Below, one piece after another: positions 8,184 through 19,030 of a stretch of 64,000 nt of DNA. The notes beneath the pieces were generated by a model. That model made no database searches. It saw nothing but the letters and a program-made list of their open reading frames with translations, and was not told where the DNA came from. The DNA is from Anaerolineae bacterium. GTDB taxonomy: Bacteria > Chloroflexota > Anaerolineae > Aggregatilineales > Phototrophicaceae. The position numbers and the translations under genes were made by a program. Positions within the stretch are counted from its first letter, which is position 1, and each line of letters opens with the position of its first letter. The DNA is taken from contig JANWYT010000032.1 of NCBI GenBank assembly GCA_025055175.1, positions 62,001 to 126,000 on the forward strand. Direction: 5' to 3'.

Positions 8184-9307
8184 AGCAGCTCAGACCAGGC
8201 GGCGCGTACTTGCTCATCGGCTTCATCGGGCAGGCGCGCCGCCAGCAGCGCGCGAGCTTCATCGCCCCACAAGCGCACCAAGCCCCAAGCAGCGTGGCCG
8301 CGCACCAACGGGCTATCGTCTTCTAACAAGCCCAGCAGAGGCGGGATGAATTCTCGCGCGCCGCTGTTGCCTGCGGCAACGCAAGCGTTGCGCACTAGGC
8401 GCGACCGCCCTGTGCGCAGGATGGCTGAACCCGCGAAGCGCGCCCTGAACTGTGCTTCGTCAAGGGTCAGCAGATCAGCCAGAGGCGGAGCGCAGCGCCA
8501 CGCTTCTGCAGGCCTGAGCGCAGGCTCGGCAGTCGCAGGAGCGAAGCGCTGCCAGGGACAAACGTCCTGGCATACGTCGCAGCCATACACCCAGTTGCCG
8601 AAGTCGGCGCGCAGGCTTGTGTCGATCCAGCCTTTGTTTTCGATGGTGTGGTAGCTGATACAGCGCCGCGCATCTAGCACGTGCGGGGCAGGGAAGGCGT
8701 TGGTTGGGCAGGCGCGCAGGCAGCGCGTGCACGTGCCGCACATGGTCGATTGATGAGGTGCGTCGTGAGCGTCGCAGTCTGCTGTCGTCAGGATTTCGCC
8801 GATGAAGAAGCTACTGCCGCGCCTGGGATGGATGAGCAGCGTGTTCTTGCCGACGAAGCCCAGCCCTGCCTGCTGGGCATGAGCGCGCTCCAGGATGGCG
8901 CCGGTGTCGACGTAAACGCGCTGCGCTTGGGCGTGCAAGGCTAGCGCGTCTGCCAGTCGTTCCAAGCGAGCTTGCATGATGTCGTGGTAGTCCAGCCCCC
9001 AGGCATAGGCGGCGATCCTGCCGCGCAGGGGGTCGCGCAAGACGGCTTCATCGACCAAACAGCTATAATCCAGCCCGACGACGATCAGGGTGCGCACATG
9101 GGGCAGGATGATCGACAGGTCGCGGCGGCGCGCCAGACGATCGGGGCGGGCCAGGTAGCCCATCTCGGCGTGCATGCCCTGTTCAATCCAACGCTCATAG
9201 GCAGCCAGGGTGGGGGCGGGCCGCGCTGCCGTCACCCCCACCAAGTTGAAGCCTAAGCGGCGCGCCTGTTCATGTATCCAAGCGCGTCTGAGCAGGGGCT
9301 GGCTCAT
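8180..9307 (-). CDS. queG: Epoxyqueuosine reductase
   Basis: 375 residues from ATG 9307. QueG performs the last step of queuosine synthesis in tRNA, reducing epoxyqueuosine with a cobalamin and two 4Fe-4S clusters. Cluster ligands are in CGTCTRCLRACPTNAF and CDVCQDVCPWQRF (about 185-245). The N-terminal domain with GFNLVGVT and the catalytic-Asp region near LIVVGLDYS fit the family, and the C-terminal 70 residues form HEAT-like repeats. The ATG overlaps the stop of the upstream DUF3048 gene (ATGA at 9304-9307), showing coupling. Tgt, earlier in the pathway, is 3.7 kb away. Confidence 0.95.
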   Translation of the reverse strand: MSQPLLRRAWIHEQARRLGFNLVGVTAARPAPTLAAYERWIEQGMHAEMGYLARPDRLARRRDLSIILPHVRTLIVVGLDYSCLVDEAVLRDPLRGRIAAYAWGLDYHDIMQARLERLADALALHAQAQRVYVDTGAILERAHAQQAGLGFVGKNTLLIHPRRGSSFFIGEILTTADCDAHDAPHQSTMCGTCTRCLRACPTNAFPAPHVLDARRCISYHTIENKGWIDTSLRADFGNWVYGCDVCQDVCPWQRFAPATAEPALRPAEAWRCAPPLADLLTLDEAQFRARFAGSAILRTGRSRLVRNACVAAGNSGAREFIPPLLGLLEDDSPLVRGHAAWGLVRLWGDEARALLAARLPDEADEQVRAAWSELL

Positions 9308-10707
9308 CCACCGTCGTCGACGGGCAAGCTGAGCGGGGTGGGGGAGGGCGTGCCAGCGATAGCCGTCGCTGTTGCCACCATGTCGGCGCGCTGCTCGCTG
9401 ACGACGACGCTGCCCAAGCCGCGCACAATGCTCACCCAACTGCGGCCTGGTTTGAGCATGATGGGAACGTTGTTGCCATAGAACAGCTGAAGGGCTGTGC
9501 CTTCATCGGTGTTGGCGCGCCTCCAGAAGCCAGCGTGGTACTTACCTTCGCGCATCACATAGGCCCGTCCCTGATCCCAGAGCTGAATCTCCAGCGACTC
9601 GTAGGTTGCACCTTCTGGGAACAGGTCGGGGCGGCGTGCGTGCGTCACTTCCAGGATGATGAGGTTATCGGCCCAAATTTGTTGGCCGTCGCCTTTGTCG
9701 AAGTGCGGCACGTTGTCAGTGAAGCGTAGATAGCGACCGCTGAATTCGTCGTACTGCCAGCGCGCGTTGGCTTTGCCCCACCAGTCGATGTAAACGTCGT
9801 TGGCGGGCAGACCGCCTTCGTTGGGAATAGTGCTGAAGGCGAAACCGCGCGCGCGATAGCCGCGATTGGTGTCGCCGCCGCGTCTGCTGGCCTCAGCCCA
9901 TATCTTGGCTGGCTCGCCGAACAGGGTATGTTCAAAGGCCTTGCCCTCTTCGGGATAGCGGCAGAAGCCGGCGTCTTCGCAGTTGTTGCCGATGGATGGC
10001 GAGATGAGGCGGTAGGCCCAGGGCTGGCTGAAGAGCAGGCGCTGGATCGGTTCACTCGTGCCGCTGTAAGCCAGCAGAGCAGCATACATGGTCGTCAGCT
10101 CAATATCGACTAGGCGGGCGCTGCGAATTGAGCCGACCAGAGGCGGCATTTGGGAGCGGAAGATGGCTGCGAAGCGCGTCACGCCGCCTTCAGCTTCCAC
10201 TTCAAAGACGACGTCGGCCATGTTTAGGCCAGTTTGTGGGCGCACCAGCGGTGGGTAGTTGCTGATCTTGACGATCAGGTTGCGACGGTTGCGCGCGTCT
10301 TCGTTGGGATAGAGCTGACCCGTCAGCGGGTTAATGCCTTCGGGATAGCTGAACGGCCCAATGGGCGTGGCTGTCGGCGTGGGCGTATGCGTGGAGGTGA
10401 AGGTCGCCGTCGGTGTGTTAGTGGGCGTGAAAGTCGCCGTCGGCGTAGACGTAGGGCTAGGCGTCGTTGTTGGGGTGGAGGTTGGCCCTGAGGGTGTATT
10501 GGTAGCAAAGCCGAAGCTGCCGCTGTGCGCAGGGCTGGTTGTTTCCGTGGGTGCGCTGAAGCCGCCAACGCTTTCGCTGGTGGTCTGTGGGCCGACGGGC
10601 AGAGGTGTGTTGGTGACAAATTGGCCCAGGCTGGCAGGGATGGAGAACCATTGGACGGCGAGGATAACGGCGAAGAGCAGCCCACCGAGGATGGAGAAGC
10701 GTCGCAT
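9304..10707 (-). CDS. DUF3048 (YerB-like) exported protein
   Basis: 467 residues. I chose ATG 10707 because GAGG lies about 9 bases ahead; an ATG 15 bases upstream overlaps that site. Residues 1-30 are a signal or anchor segment, about 55-118 is an almost pure Thr/Pro linker, and the rest is a DUF3048 domain (PEGINPLTGQ, VKISNYPPLVRPQTGLNMAD, GTSEPIQRL). The Bacillus relative YerB is a lipoprotein of unknown function; this protein lacks a lipobox. It probably acts outside the cytoplasmic membrane. queG overlaps its end by 4 bases. Confidence 0.88.
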   Translation of the reverse strand: MRRFSILGGLLFAVILAVQWFSIPASLGQFVTNTPLPVGPQTTSESVGGFSAPTETTSPAHSGSFGFATNTPSGPTSTPTTTPSPTSTPTATFTPTNTPTATFTSTHTPTPTATPIGPFSYPEGINPLTGQLYPNEDARNRRNLIVKISNYPPLVRPQTGLNMADVVFEVEAEGGVTRFAAIFRSQMPPLVGSIRSARLVDIELTTMYAALLAYSGTSEPIQRLLFSQPWAYRLISPSIGNNCEDAGFCRYPEEGKAFEHTLFGEPAKIWAEASRRGGDTNRGYRARGFAFSTIPNEGGLPANDVYIDWWGKANARWQYDEFSGRYLRFTDNVPHFDKGDGQQIWADNLIILEVTHARRPDLFPEGATYESLEIQLWDQGRAYVMREGKYHAGFWRRANTDEGTALQLFYGNNVPIMLKPGRSWVSIVRGLGSVVVSEQRADMVATATAIAGTPSPTPLSLPVDDGG

Positions 10708-10839
10708 GGGTGAAGACCTCATAGCAAGATGGACGAGGACGCACTGTACAGGTTAGCACGGCGCGCAAGTATACGCCTGTGTGACCTGCTTTGCACAGAC
10801 CATTTGAAGCGATGTAAGCCAAACGGACGGATTCGGCGC

Positions 10840-10845
10840 TATAAT
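10840..10845 (+). promoter_or_regulatory. -10 box ahead of the PIG-L gene
   Basis: A perfect TATAAT at 10840-10845, 43 bases before the ATG at 10889, without a recognisable -35 box. The 10708-10888 interval also has TATACT on the minus strand (10768-10773), a possible -10 for the DUF3048-queG unit. Nothing else is seen in it. Confidence 0.45.
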
Positions 10846-10888
10846 GCAGATATGCTCTTATTGATCCTCAAAAACAGAGGCTCGTATC

Positions 10889-11749
10889 ATGGCGAAACGC
10901 CTGTTGATTTGCTACGCCCATCCTGACGATGAAAGCTTTGGCAGTGGCGCGATGATCGCTAAATACGTGGCTGAAGGGGTGGAAGTTTACTACTTATGCG
11001 CCACTGACGGAGACCGAGGCACGATCCCGACCGAGATGGCTAACCTGTACCCTAGTGTGCGCGAGTTGCGCCTGGCCGAGCTGGAGTGTGCTGCGCGCGT
11101 CCTGGGCTTCAAGCAAGTCTTCGCTTTGGGCTACAAAGATAGCGGCATGATGAACAGCGAACACAATGCTGACCCAGCCTGCTTGTGGTATCAGTACCAG
11201 CACTGCCCTCAGGACGTGGTACGTCGCGTGGTAGAGGTCATGCGCCGAGTGCGTCCCCACGTCGTCCTCACTTTCAACAAGTATGGAGGCTACGGTCACC
11301 CGGATCACATCGCTATCCAGCGCGCCACCGAACAGGCCTTTCACTTGGCAGGTGATGCGCAGTACGCTTCGTCGCTCAGCCCCTGGAAGCCACAGAAGCT
11401 CTACTATGGTGCGCTGCCGACGAGCTTTTTGCGCTTCTTGCTGTGGATGCTGCGGCTGCGGGGCAAAGACCCGCGCAAGATGGGGGTCAACCAAGACATC
11501 GATTTTCAGGCGGTGGTAGATAACGCTGAACCCGTCCACGCCCGTGTGAAGATCGTGGGTTTTTTGAAGGCTTGGGATGAAGCCAGCGCCTGCCACAAGA
11601 GCCAGGGTGGCGGCGGCACGATGGCGCGCTTCCCCGCTTGGCTGCGCCGCCTGCTCTATCGCCATCAAGGCTTCACGCGCGTCGTCCCCCGCCCGCTGAG
11701 CGACGCAGTAGATGAAAATGATCTGTTCGCGGGCGTCATCGCTGACTGA
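10889..11749 (+). CDS. PIG-L/LmbE-family deacetylase
   Basis: 286 residues. The zinc-site motif AHPDDESFG (about 11-19) and the second motif GYGHPDHIA (about 132-140) are those of PIG-L deacetylases. These remove N-acetyl groups from GlcNAc-type substrates such as MshB and BshB precursors and various glycoconjugates. Substrate cannot be told. MshB-like mycothiol or BshB-like bacillithiol roles are possible, but no partner gene of either pathway is in the window. AGAGG precedes the ATG. The next gene (TPR protein) begins 40 bases downstream. Confidence 0.92.
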   Translation: MAKRLLICYAHPDDESFGSGAMIAKYVAEGVEVYYLCATDGDRGTIPTEMANLYPSVRELRLAELECAARVLGFKQVFALGYKDSGMMNSEHNADPACLWYQYQHCPQDVVRRVVEVMRRVRPHVVLTFNKYGGYGHPDHIAIQRATEQAFHLAGDAQYASSLSPWKPQKLYYGALPTSFLRFLLWMLRLRGKDPRKMGVNQDIDFQAVVDNAEPVHARVKIVGFLKAWDEASACHKSQGGGGTMARFPAWLRRLLYRHQGFTRVVPRPLSDAVDENDLFAGVIAD

Positions 11750-11789
11750 GCCTGGAATTGCCGTCAGATGCGGAGGCGCGCAGACCAGC

Positions 11790-12187
11790 ATGGACGAAGC
11801 ACAGCGACCACCGAGCAAGATAGACCGTTTGCTAGACGCGATTGAGCTGGTCGAAGCCAATCGCAAAGCAGAGGCGTTGGTCATCTTACGCGACCTCATC
11901 CGCGAGGACGCCGACTTCGCCGATGCCTGGCTATGGATGAGCATAGCCGTCGATTCAGCAGACAAAAGCCAGGTGTGCTTGGAAAACGTGCTGCGCATTA
12001 ACCCGCGTCATCCAATGGCGCTGGCTGCTCTGGCCCGTCTGCGCGCCGCCGACGCTGCGAGTCAGCGCCGCCGAGAACGTCTGCGCGCACGCCGTGATCT
12101 GTTCATAGGGGCGCTGTGGACATTGACTATGCTGCTGCTGTTTGCCATCCTCTTGTCGTCGGTGCAGCGCTTCTGGGCTAGCCTGGG

Positions 12188-12191
<4 letters not shown>
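11790..12191 (+). CDS. Small tail-anchored TPR protein
   Basis: 133 residues from ATG 11790. A TPR-like pair of helices (about 8-80, with AWLWMSIAVDSADKSQVCLENVL and NPRHPMALAALARLR) is followed by an Arg-rich stretch and a single C-terminal hydrophobic helix (about 108-128), so it would hang on the cytoplasmic face of the membrane. The same arrangement and near-identical motif order recur at 37457, and as the N-terminal part of 37859 and 39385. Function unknown, probably a protein-interaction scaffold. Its TAG stop shares CTAG (12188-12191) with the opposing gene. Confidence 0.75.
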
Positions 12192-14139
<1,948 letters not shown>

Positions 14140-14162
14140 CTAATTTTTAATGATAAAGCGAC

Positions 14163-14171
14163 ATCATAACA
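14163..14171 (-). promoter_or_regulatory. Extended -10 promoter of tgt
   Basis: The minus strand reads TGTTATGAT, a TGn extension joined to TATGAT (plus positions 14163-14171), about 36 bases before the tgt ATG. No good -35 box lies behind it. Confidence 0.5.
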
Positions 14172-14200
14172 CGACTCCTTGCTCTCAAACGAGCAGACGC

Positions 14201-15910
14201 TCAGGGCCGCAGCCCATCGAAGTAAGCGCGCACGACTGGACGCAAGTTAGGAGGCAGCCCCTGGGCTTCCACAGCCTGGCGCGCTGCCTGCTCATAGGCG
14301 CTGAAGACTCGATTGTAAGGGACGCTCAGCTCCCCGCGCGGATTTTGGACGAAGTCGCCCTCAATCAGGCGTCCCTCCTGACCCTGGTTGGGCAAGGCCA
14401 CTTCTGTGCCTGCTTGAGGTGAAAAGACCTGAGGTGCATAGACAGGTGCGAAGGCCTCGCGGCCTGCCGCTCCTGGCTCGGAAGCTTGGGGAGCAGTGCG
14501 GCTGCCCTGGGCTTGAGGATCGCTTGCTTGCAGAGCGGGCGGCGCTTCTCGTCCGAAGCTCGGCTCGCCGTCTTGCTCGTTCGGACTGTCTTGGCTGGTC
14601 TCAGCCTGGCCAGTCGCGTCTTCGCCACTGTTGGCCTGGTCATCCTGGGCCTGAGCGCCACTGCTAGCCTGCTGACTGCGCTCTTGGCCCTGCTGTCCAT
14701 TATTCTGGCCTTGTTGACTACTGGACAAGCCACCGTCTGCTGCTTCGTTGGGCTGGCCTGCAGCGCTAGGACTGGCGGCGCGGGCTTCCCCTTCTGCCAT
14801 CCGTCGGGCGGCTTGGCGGGCCTGCTGAGCGGCCTGTTGAAGTTGCGTTCCATCGGTCTGTTGGATTGTTTGAGCCTGTTGAATGGCCTGGTCGAGAGCC
14901 TGTTGAGCGGCCTGGGTCTGGCCTGACTCAGCGGCTTGAGCAGCCTGTTCCAGGCTCTCGCTCAGGCTGGGCTGGCTCTGTCGTAGCTCCAGGCTGGCGC
15001 GCCTCAGGGCATCGATCAAATCGGCGCTGTTGCGACTCTCTTGGAGGCGAATTTGAGCTTGGCGCAGGGCTTCGGCTAGATCACGAGCCTCTCGCCGAGC
15101 CTGCAAGGCTTCTTGGAGTTGGCGCAGAGCTTCTGCGCGAGCTGCGTTGACTTCTCGGATGGGTTGATCGGCAGCGTTCTCCAGAGCGTTGGCAGCCGCT
15201 ATGAGAGCTGCGAAGGCTTGTTCGCTGCTGCTGGCCCTGTTCAGCTCGTCCAAGCGTGCCTGCAAAGTCCGCAGCAGGTCTTCGCGCTGCTCAGCGGACA
15301 GATTGGGCTGGCGCAGGACGGCCTGCAAGCTCTCCTGCAAAGTCTGGCGGCTCTCATCCAGGCTCAGGGCCAGAGCAGGATCGGGGAGCGCCTGCATTGG
15401 AGCGGGCAAAGGCAGGAGCATAGCGAGGGCCAGAGCCAGCGCAGCACAGGCCAGCGCAGCGCGTTCAGGCCAGGGCCAGCGCAGCGTGCGCCAGGATAAG
15501 CTTTGGGTAGGAGCGCTCTGGGCGCGCTGGATGGCGTCTTGCACCTGAGCAGCGCGCAGGACAGGCAGCGCATCCAATCGACCTGCTTCTAGCTCCAGAG
15601 CGGTAGACAGGCGCTCTTGCAGGCCCAACAAGGCTTCATAGCGGCGCGCCAACCTCAAGGTGGGGCGACGGCGCAGAGCGAGGCCCATCCACAGCAGAGC
15701 CAGGCCCAGGCTCAGGATGAGGCTGCAAGCTAGGATGAGAGACGCGATAGGCCAGCCCAGCGAGCGCAAGGTTAGCGTCATCGCCGACAGAACAACCAGC
15801 AAGGCCACCAGGAGCGGCACAGTCCAGCGCAGCGCCAAGCGGCAGTTGTGCTGTGCTTCCCAGGCGCGCAGGATTCGTTCGAGGTTGGCAGCTTCGACAG
15901 AAGCGTTCAT
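14201..15910 (-). CDS. Membrane protein with long coiled coil and Gln-rich linker
   Basis: 569 residues. Two N-terminal hydrophobic segments (about 26-48 and 53-76) and a third (about 150-170) anchor a very Ala/Gln/Glu/Leu/Arg-rich helical region (about 185-370, probable coiled coil). A Gln/Ser/Asp-rich disordered linker follows (about 370-470), then a C-terminal block with GRLIEGDFVQNPRGELSVPYNRVF and a final short helix. The plan resembles DUF4175-type proteins found near MoxR/DUF58 genes, but those are not here, so I leave it unnamed. It has its own transcription unit upstream of tgt. Confidence 0.8.
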   Translation of the reverse strand: MNASVEAANLERILRAWEAQHNCRLALRWTVPLLVALLVVLSAMTLTLRSLGWPIASLILACSLILSLGLALLWMGLALRRRPTLRLARRYEALLGLQERLSTALELEAGRLDALPVLRAAQVQDAIQRAQSAPTQSLSWRTLRWPWPERAALACAALALALAMLLPLPAPMQALPDPALALSLDESRQTLQESLQAVLRQPNLSAEQREDLLRTLQARLDELNRASSSEQAFAALIAAANALENAADQPIREVNAARAEALRQLQEALQARREARDLAEALRQAQIRLQESRNSADLIDALRRASLELRQSQPSLSESLEQAAQAAESGQTQAAQQALDQAIQQAQTIQQTDGTQLQQAAQQARQAARRMAEGEARAASPSAAGQPNEAADGGLSSSQQGQNNGQQGQERSQQASSGAQAQDDQANSGEDATGQAETSQDSPNEQDGEPSFGREAPPALQASDPQAQGSRTAPQASEPGAAGREAFAPVYAPQVFSPQAGTEVALPNQGQEGRLIEGDFVQNPRGELSVPYNRVFSAYEQAARQAVEAQGLPPNLRPVVRAYFDGLRP

Positions 15911-16002
15911 GTAGAGCCGCTTTCGCTAAGAATTGACTGAATCATAGCGTCAGAGCCACTGCATAACCAGTCCGCCTCTTTGGCTGAGAAACGGTTTGTG
16001 CT

Positions 16003-16848
16003 ATGCTTGAGGCGTCCTACGCTCATGAGACTGTTTGCACTGTGAACCCGCTCATCGCCTGGCTGCGCCAGACCTTCATCCTCGTTCCCGATGTCAAGCA
16101 AGCCTTCTGCGAAGTCGAAGGACACGCTGTCTTTCAATCGCACAACGCCGATCTGGTCGTCGATACTTGGATGGGCGCGCGCTTGCACGTCCATCTCATC
16201 CGCCAAACGCCCAAAATCCGCGACTTGAAGGCTACCCTGAAGGACAACACTGCGCGCAGCGTTGGGACTCTGTTCGTGGTGGCGCCAGAGTTACTGCCCG
16301 CGCCATCGCAGGGGGTGAAGGTCGAAGACTGGCAAGAAGCGCTGTGGTGGCTCAACGATGGCTGGATTTACAGCTACCAGTTCAGCGACGACGGCCTGCG
16401 CCTCATCCAAGTGCATTTAACGCCGACGCCGATTGCCGAACATTTCGACGTGTGGCACATGCCCGACTTCACTATCGAAAGCGTGGCGGTGCGCAGCCGC
16501 GACCTGTATCAGGGCCTCAAGGGCCAGTGGTTCGTCGCTGACATTGCCTCGGTGAGTTACAAGCGCAAAATCAACCAAGAGCGCCGCAATCAGCGCTTTC
16601 ACTATCAGAGCAAGTACACGCACCAGCCCAGGTCCAGCGCTCTCCCCTCGGATCGTCTGGCGGCTTACTTCGACATGTTAGGCGTCTCGCCTGACGCCAG
16701 CGAGCGCGACGTGAAATCGGCTTTTCGTCGCTTGGCTATGCGTTATCACCCAGACGTGAGCGCTCTGCCGCGCCAAGAAGCCGAACGGCTCATCAAAGAG
16801 CTGCTAGAAGCCTACGAAGCCATCAAAGACCACTATGGCTGGTCGTAA
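16003..16848 (+). CDS. Protein with C-terminal J domain
   Basis: 281 residues. The last 65 residues are a J domain: YFDMLGVSPDASERDVKSAF, with the essential HPD in MRYHPDVS (about 247-249), which would stimulate an Hsp70 ATPase. J domains are usually N-terminal. Here about 190 residues of an unrecognised, strand-rich domain precede it, then a basic stretch near 190-205. The start is uncertain. ATG 16003 overlaps an extended -10 (TGCTATGCT, 15999-16007), so a downstream GTG at 16042 may be the true start. It converges on the cold-shock gene. Confidence 0.8.
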   Translation: MLEASYAHETVCTVNPLIAWLRQTFILVPDVKQAFCEVEGHAVFQSHNADLVVDTWMGARLHVHLIRQTPKIRDLKATLKDNTARSVGTLFVVAPELLPAPSQGVKVEDWQEALWWLNDGWIYSYQFSDDGLRLIQVHLTPTPIAEHFDVWHMPDFTIESVAVRSRDLYQGLKGQWFVADIASVSYKRKINQERRNQRFHYQSKYTHQPRSSALPSDRLAAYFDMLGVSPDASERDVKSAFRRLAMRYHPDVSALPRQEAERLIKELLEAYEAIKDHYGWS

Positions 16849-16859
16849 TTCACCATGAA

Positions 16860-16900
16860 AAAAGGGCTGCCTTCCCTAAGTCGGAGAAGATAGCCCTTTT
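16860..16900. terminator. Bidirectional intrinsic terminator
   Basis: AAAAGGGCT (16860-16868) pairs with AGCCCTTTT (16892-16900) around a 23-base loop. The A-run and T-run at the ends give a T tract for either direction. It separates the J-domain gene (ends 16848) from the convergent cold-shock gene (ends 16946). Confidence 0.75.
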
Positions 16901-16945
16901 CGGTTTCAATCCAAAATCAGGCGTTGACGAGATACCCTGAGGCGC

Positions 16946-17176
16946 TTAGCTGCTCGTAGGCGCGGCGCGTACCACCACGACGTTGCTGGCCTGCTTGCCC
17001 TTCTGACCATCGACTACCTCGAATTCGACTTCGTCGCCGTTGTTGAGGGAGCGGTAGCCCTGGCCTTCGATAGCCGAATAGTGGACGAAGATATCGGGGC
17101 CACTGGCCTGCTTGATGAAGCCATAGCCCTTCTCGGCGTTGAACCACTTCACTTGGCCCTGAATGCGTTGTGCCAT
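16946..17176 (-). CDS. csp: Cold-shock domain protein
   Basis: 76 residues, slightly longer than the classic 66-70. A single OB-fold cold-shock domain binds single-stranded RNA/DNA: RNP1 KGYGFI (about 17-22), RNP2 DIFVHYSAI (about 30-38), and [11 protein letters not shown] at the start. The C-terminal VVRAAPTSS tail is short. AGGAG lies 12 bases before the ATG. It is preceded by a TTGACT-17-TAGACT promoter about 180 bases upstream, giving a long leader as in cold-regulated csp genes elsewhere. Confidence 0.95.
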   Translation of the reverse strand: MAQRIQGQVKWFNAEKGYGFIKQASGPDIFVHYSAIEGQGYRSLNNGDEVEFEVVDGQKGKQASNVVVVRAAPTSS

Positions 17177-17352
17177 TGCTAAAGAATACTCCTGAAAAGC
17201 TGATCTGACTTGCTGGCCGTCACGTCAAAGGGGTGTCGCACATGGTGTTTAATGGAGAAGGGGATTGATCTACAAGCGCTCGTCAACAGCCCGTCACTGC
17301 CGTTCTGCCACACGTTCCCTTGCTTGGTCACCTTGCTCAGACGATATGGGCT
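17177..17352 (-). promoter_or_regulatory. Predicted long 5' leader of the cold-shock mRNA
   Basis: If transcription starts just downstream of the TAGACT box at 17359-17364, the mRNA carries roughly 175 untranslated bases before the csp ATG. In cspA-type genes such leaders refold with temperature. No other gene lies in this stretch. I did not fold it. Confidence 0.45.
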
Positions 17353-17358
17353 AACATA

Positions 17359-17387
17359 AGTCTATGCTAGGCTCACAGACGAGTCAA
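17359..17387 (-). promoter_or_regulatory. Promoter of the cold-shock gene
   Basis: Minus strand TTGACT (17382-17387) and TAGACT (17359-17364) with an exact 17-base spacer. It lies within the 348-base gap 17177-17524 that also holds the glgA promoter. Confidence 0.6.
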
Positions 17388-17477
17388 GTTAAACGATTTT
17401 CACGGGAAGATTAAGTATCTGCGCGCAAAATCAGCTAGGTTACCAGGTTGCTCGTTTCTTCTGATGACCTTTCGCGT

Positions 17478-17483
17478 TATAAT
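17478..17483 (+). promoter_or_regulatory. -10 box ahead of glgA
   Basis: A perfect TATAAT at 17478-17483, 41 bases before the glgA ATG, with a weak TTTCTT at the 17-base position (17455-17460). Confidence 0.5.
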
Positions 17484-17524
17484 CTGCCCTCAGTAATCAT
17501 GCTACCGCAGCAGGGCTTGCTCTC

Positions 17525-18985
17525 ATGAATGTCCTCATCGTCAGTGCCGAAGCCTTCCCCTTCGCCAAAGTGGGTGGTTTGGCCGATGTCATCGGCTCGC
17601 TACCTGCCGCACTCATCGCTCAAGGGGTAGACGCCCGCGTCCTCATGCCGGGTTACGGCCTGATCCCCCACAGCAAGTACGCCATCCATCATCAGTTCAG
17701 CTACAACTTCGACCATCGTCAGGGACGTAGCGAAGTCCACGTCTACATGTGCATCTACCAGGGTGTAACCTTCTACTTCTTGCAGGGCTGGCCCTATTTT
17801 GGGCAGGAGAGCAGCGTCTACACCGAATTCAGCTGGGACATGCCGCGCTTCATCTGGTTCAACCAGGCGGCTATGGCTTTTCTGTGGGAGCTGCGCGCGC
17901 GTCTGAACTGGATGCCCGATGTCGTCAACGTCAACGACTGGCACACTGGCCTGCTGCCCTTCATGATCGCCTATGAGCGTTGGAAGTCTGACTGGAAACA
18001 TTTGGCAACAGTGACGACCATCCACAACATCGCCTACAGCGGCAATTATGCCGGCGGCTTCTTGTTCCAGGCAGGCATACCTGGCCGCGACGACTGGCGC
18101 GCGCGCCGCTATGGCCTGACCGACAATATGCTAGGGATCAGCGTTAGTTACTCAGATATGATTAGCACGGTTAGCCCGCGCTACGCCCAAGAAATTCAGC
18201 ATCCATACGCCGGCTATGAGCTAGCCGAACTGATCCGCGAGCGGCGCGACGACCTGCGCGGCATTCTAAACGGGCTGGACGTGAAATTGTGGAATCCGTC
18301 CACTGATCCCAAGCTGTTCCAGAATTTTGACGCCGACAACTGCGCCGAGCTGCGCATAGAGAACAAGCGCCAACTCCAGCGCAGCATGGGCCTGCGCCAA
18401 GACGACAACGTGCTACTAGTAGGCATGGTCTCGCGTCTAGCTTGGCAGAAGGGGTTTGACCTAGCTGTACCAGCCCTGCGTCGCGCGCTGAGCGAATTTG
18501 AAATTCAGGTAGTCATCTTGGGGACGGGAGAATACGCTATCGAACGCGACGTGGAGAGCTTGGCCCGCCAATTTCCCGACAAGGCGCGCGCCTATCTGAC
18601 GTTCGATGGAGCTGTGGCACAGCAAATTTATGGGGGCTGCGACCTGTTCCTGATGCCCAGCCACTTTGAACCCTGCGGCATGGGCCAGATGATCGCTATG
18701 CGCTACGGGGCGCTGCCGCTGGTGCGCGAGACAGGCGGCCTGGCTGATACGGTACAGAACTACGACGATGGCCAAGCTGACGAGGGGACAGGCTTCGTCT
18801 TCCAACAGGAAGAAGCGCGCGCAGTCTACAACACCCTGCGCTGGGCTTTGGCCACCTACCACCAACGTCCACAGGCCTGGCAGCGCATGCAGGATCGCGC
18901 CATGCGCCAGGACTTCAGTTGGGAGCGCAGCGCGCGCGAGTACATGGCCCTCTATCGGCGTGCCAGCGATAAACGCCCGCGCTGA
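17525..18985 (+). CDS. glgA: Glycogen synthase
   Basis: 486 residues, GT5 family, full length. It transfers glucose from ADP-glucose to the growing alpha-1,4-glucan. The N-terminal nucleotide-sugar motif KVGGLADVIGSLP (about 15-27) is diagnostic. DVVNVNDWHTGLLP, VGMVSRLAWQKGFDL, and the C-terminal PSHFEPCGMGQMIAMRYGALPLVRETGGL with the catalytic Glu are all present. It is followed after 45 bases by glgC, which makes its substrate, and the two form an operon. Confidence 0.96.
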   Translation: MNVLIVSAEAFPFAKVGGLADVIGSLPAALIAQGVDARVLMPGYGLIPHSKYAIHHQFSYNFDHRQGRSEVHVYMCIYQGVTFYFLQGWPYFGQESSVYTEFSWDMPRFIWFNQAAMAFLWELRARLNWMPDVVNVNDWHTGLLPFMIAYERWKSDWKHLATVTTIHNIAYSGNYAGGFLFQAGIPGRDDWRARRYGLTDNMLGISVSYSDMISTVSPRYAQEIQHPYAGYELAELIRERRDDLRGILNGLDVKLWNPSTDPKLFQNFDADNCAELRIENKRQLQRSMGLRQDDNVLLVGMVSRLAWQKGFDLAVPALRRALSEFEIQVVILGTGEYAIERDVESLARQFPDKARAYLTFDGAVAQQIYGGCDLFLMPSHFEPCGMGQMIAMRYGALPLVRETGGLADTVQNYDDGQADEGTGFVFQQEEARAVYNTLRWALATYHQRPQAWQRMQDRAMRQDFSWERSAREYMALYRRASDKRPR

Positions 18986-19030
18986 GGAATATCTACACAA
19001 GTAGGCTTACGAGATTGAGGAGGTTATCTC

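Noticed and set aside
10361-10756. Plus-strand Val/Gly-rich frame opposite the DUF3048 gene
   Set aside because: It is the complement of the Thr/Pro linker and mimics a repeat protein.
14419-15548. Several plus-strand frames of 80-170 residues opposite the coiled-coil gene
   Set aside because: They are Leu/Ala/Gly-rich complements of the Gln/Ala-rich coding strand, typical shadows of low-complexity sequence.
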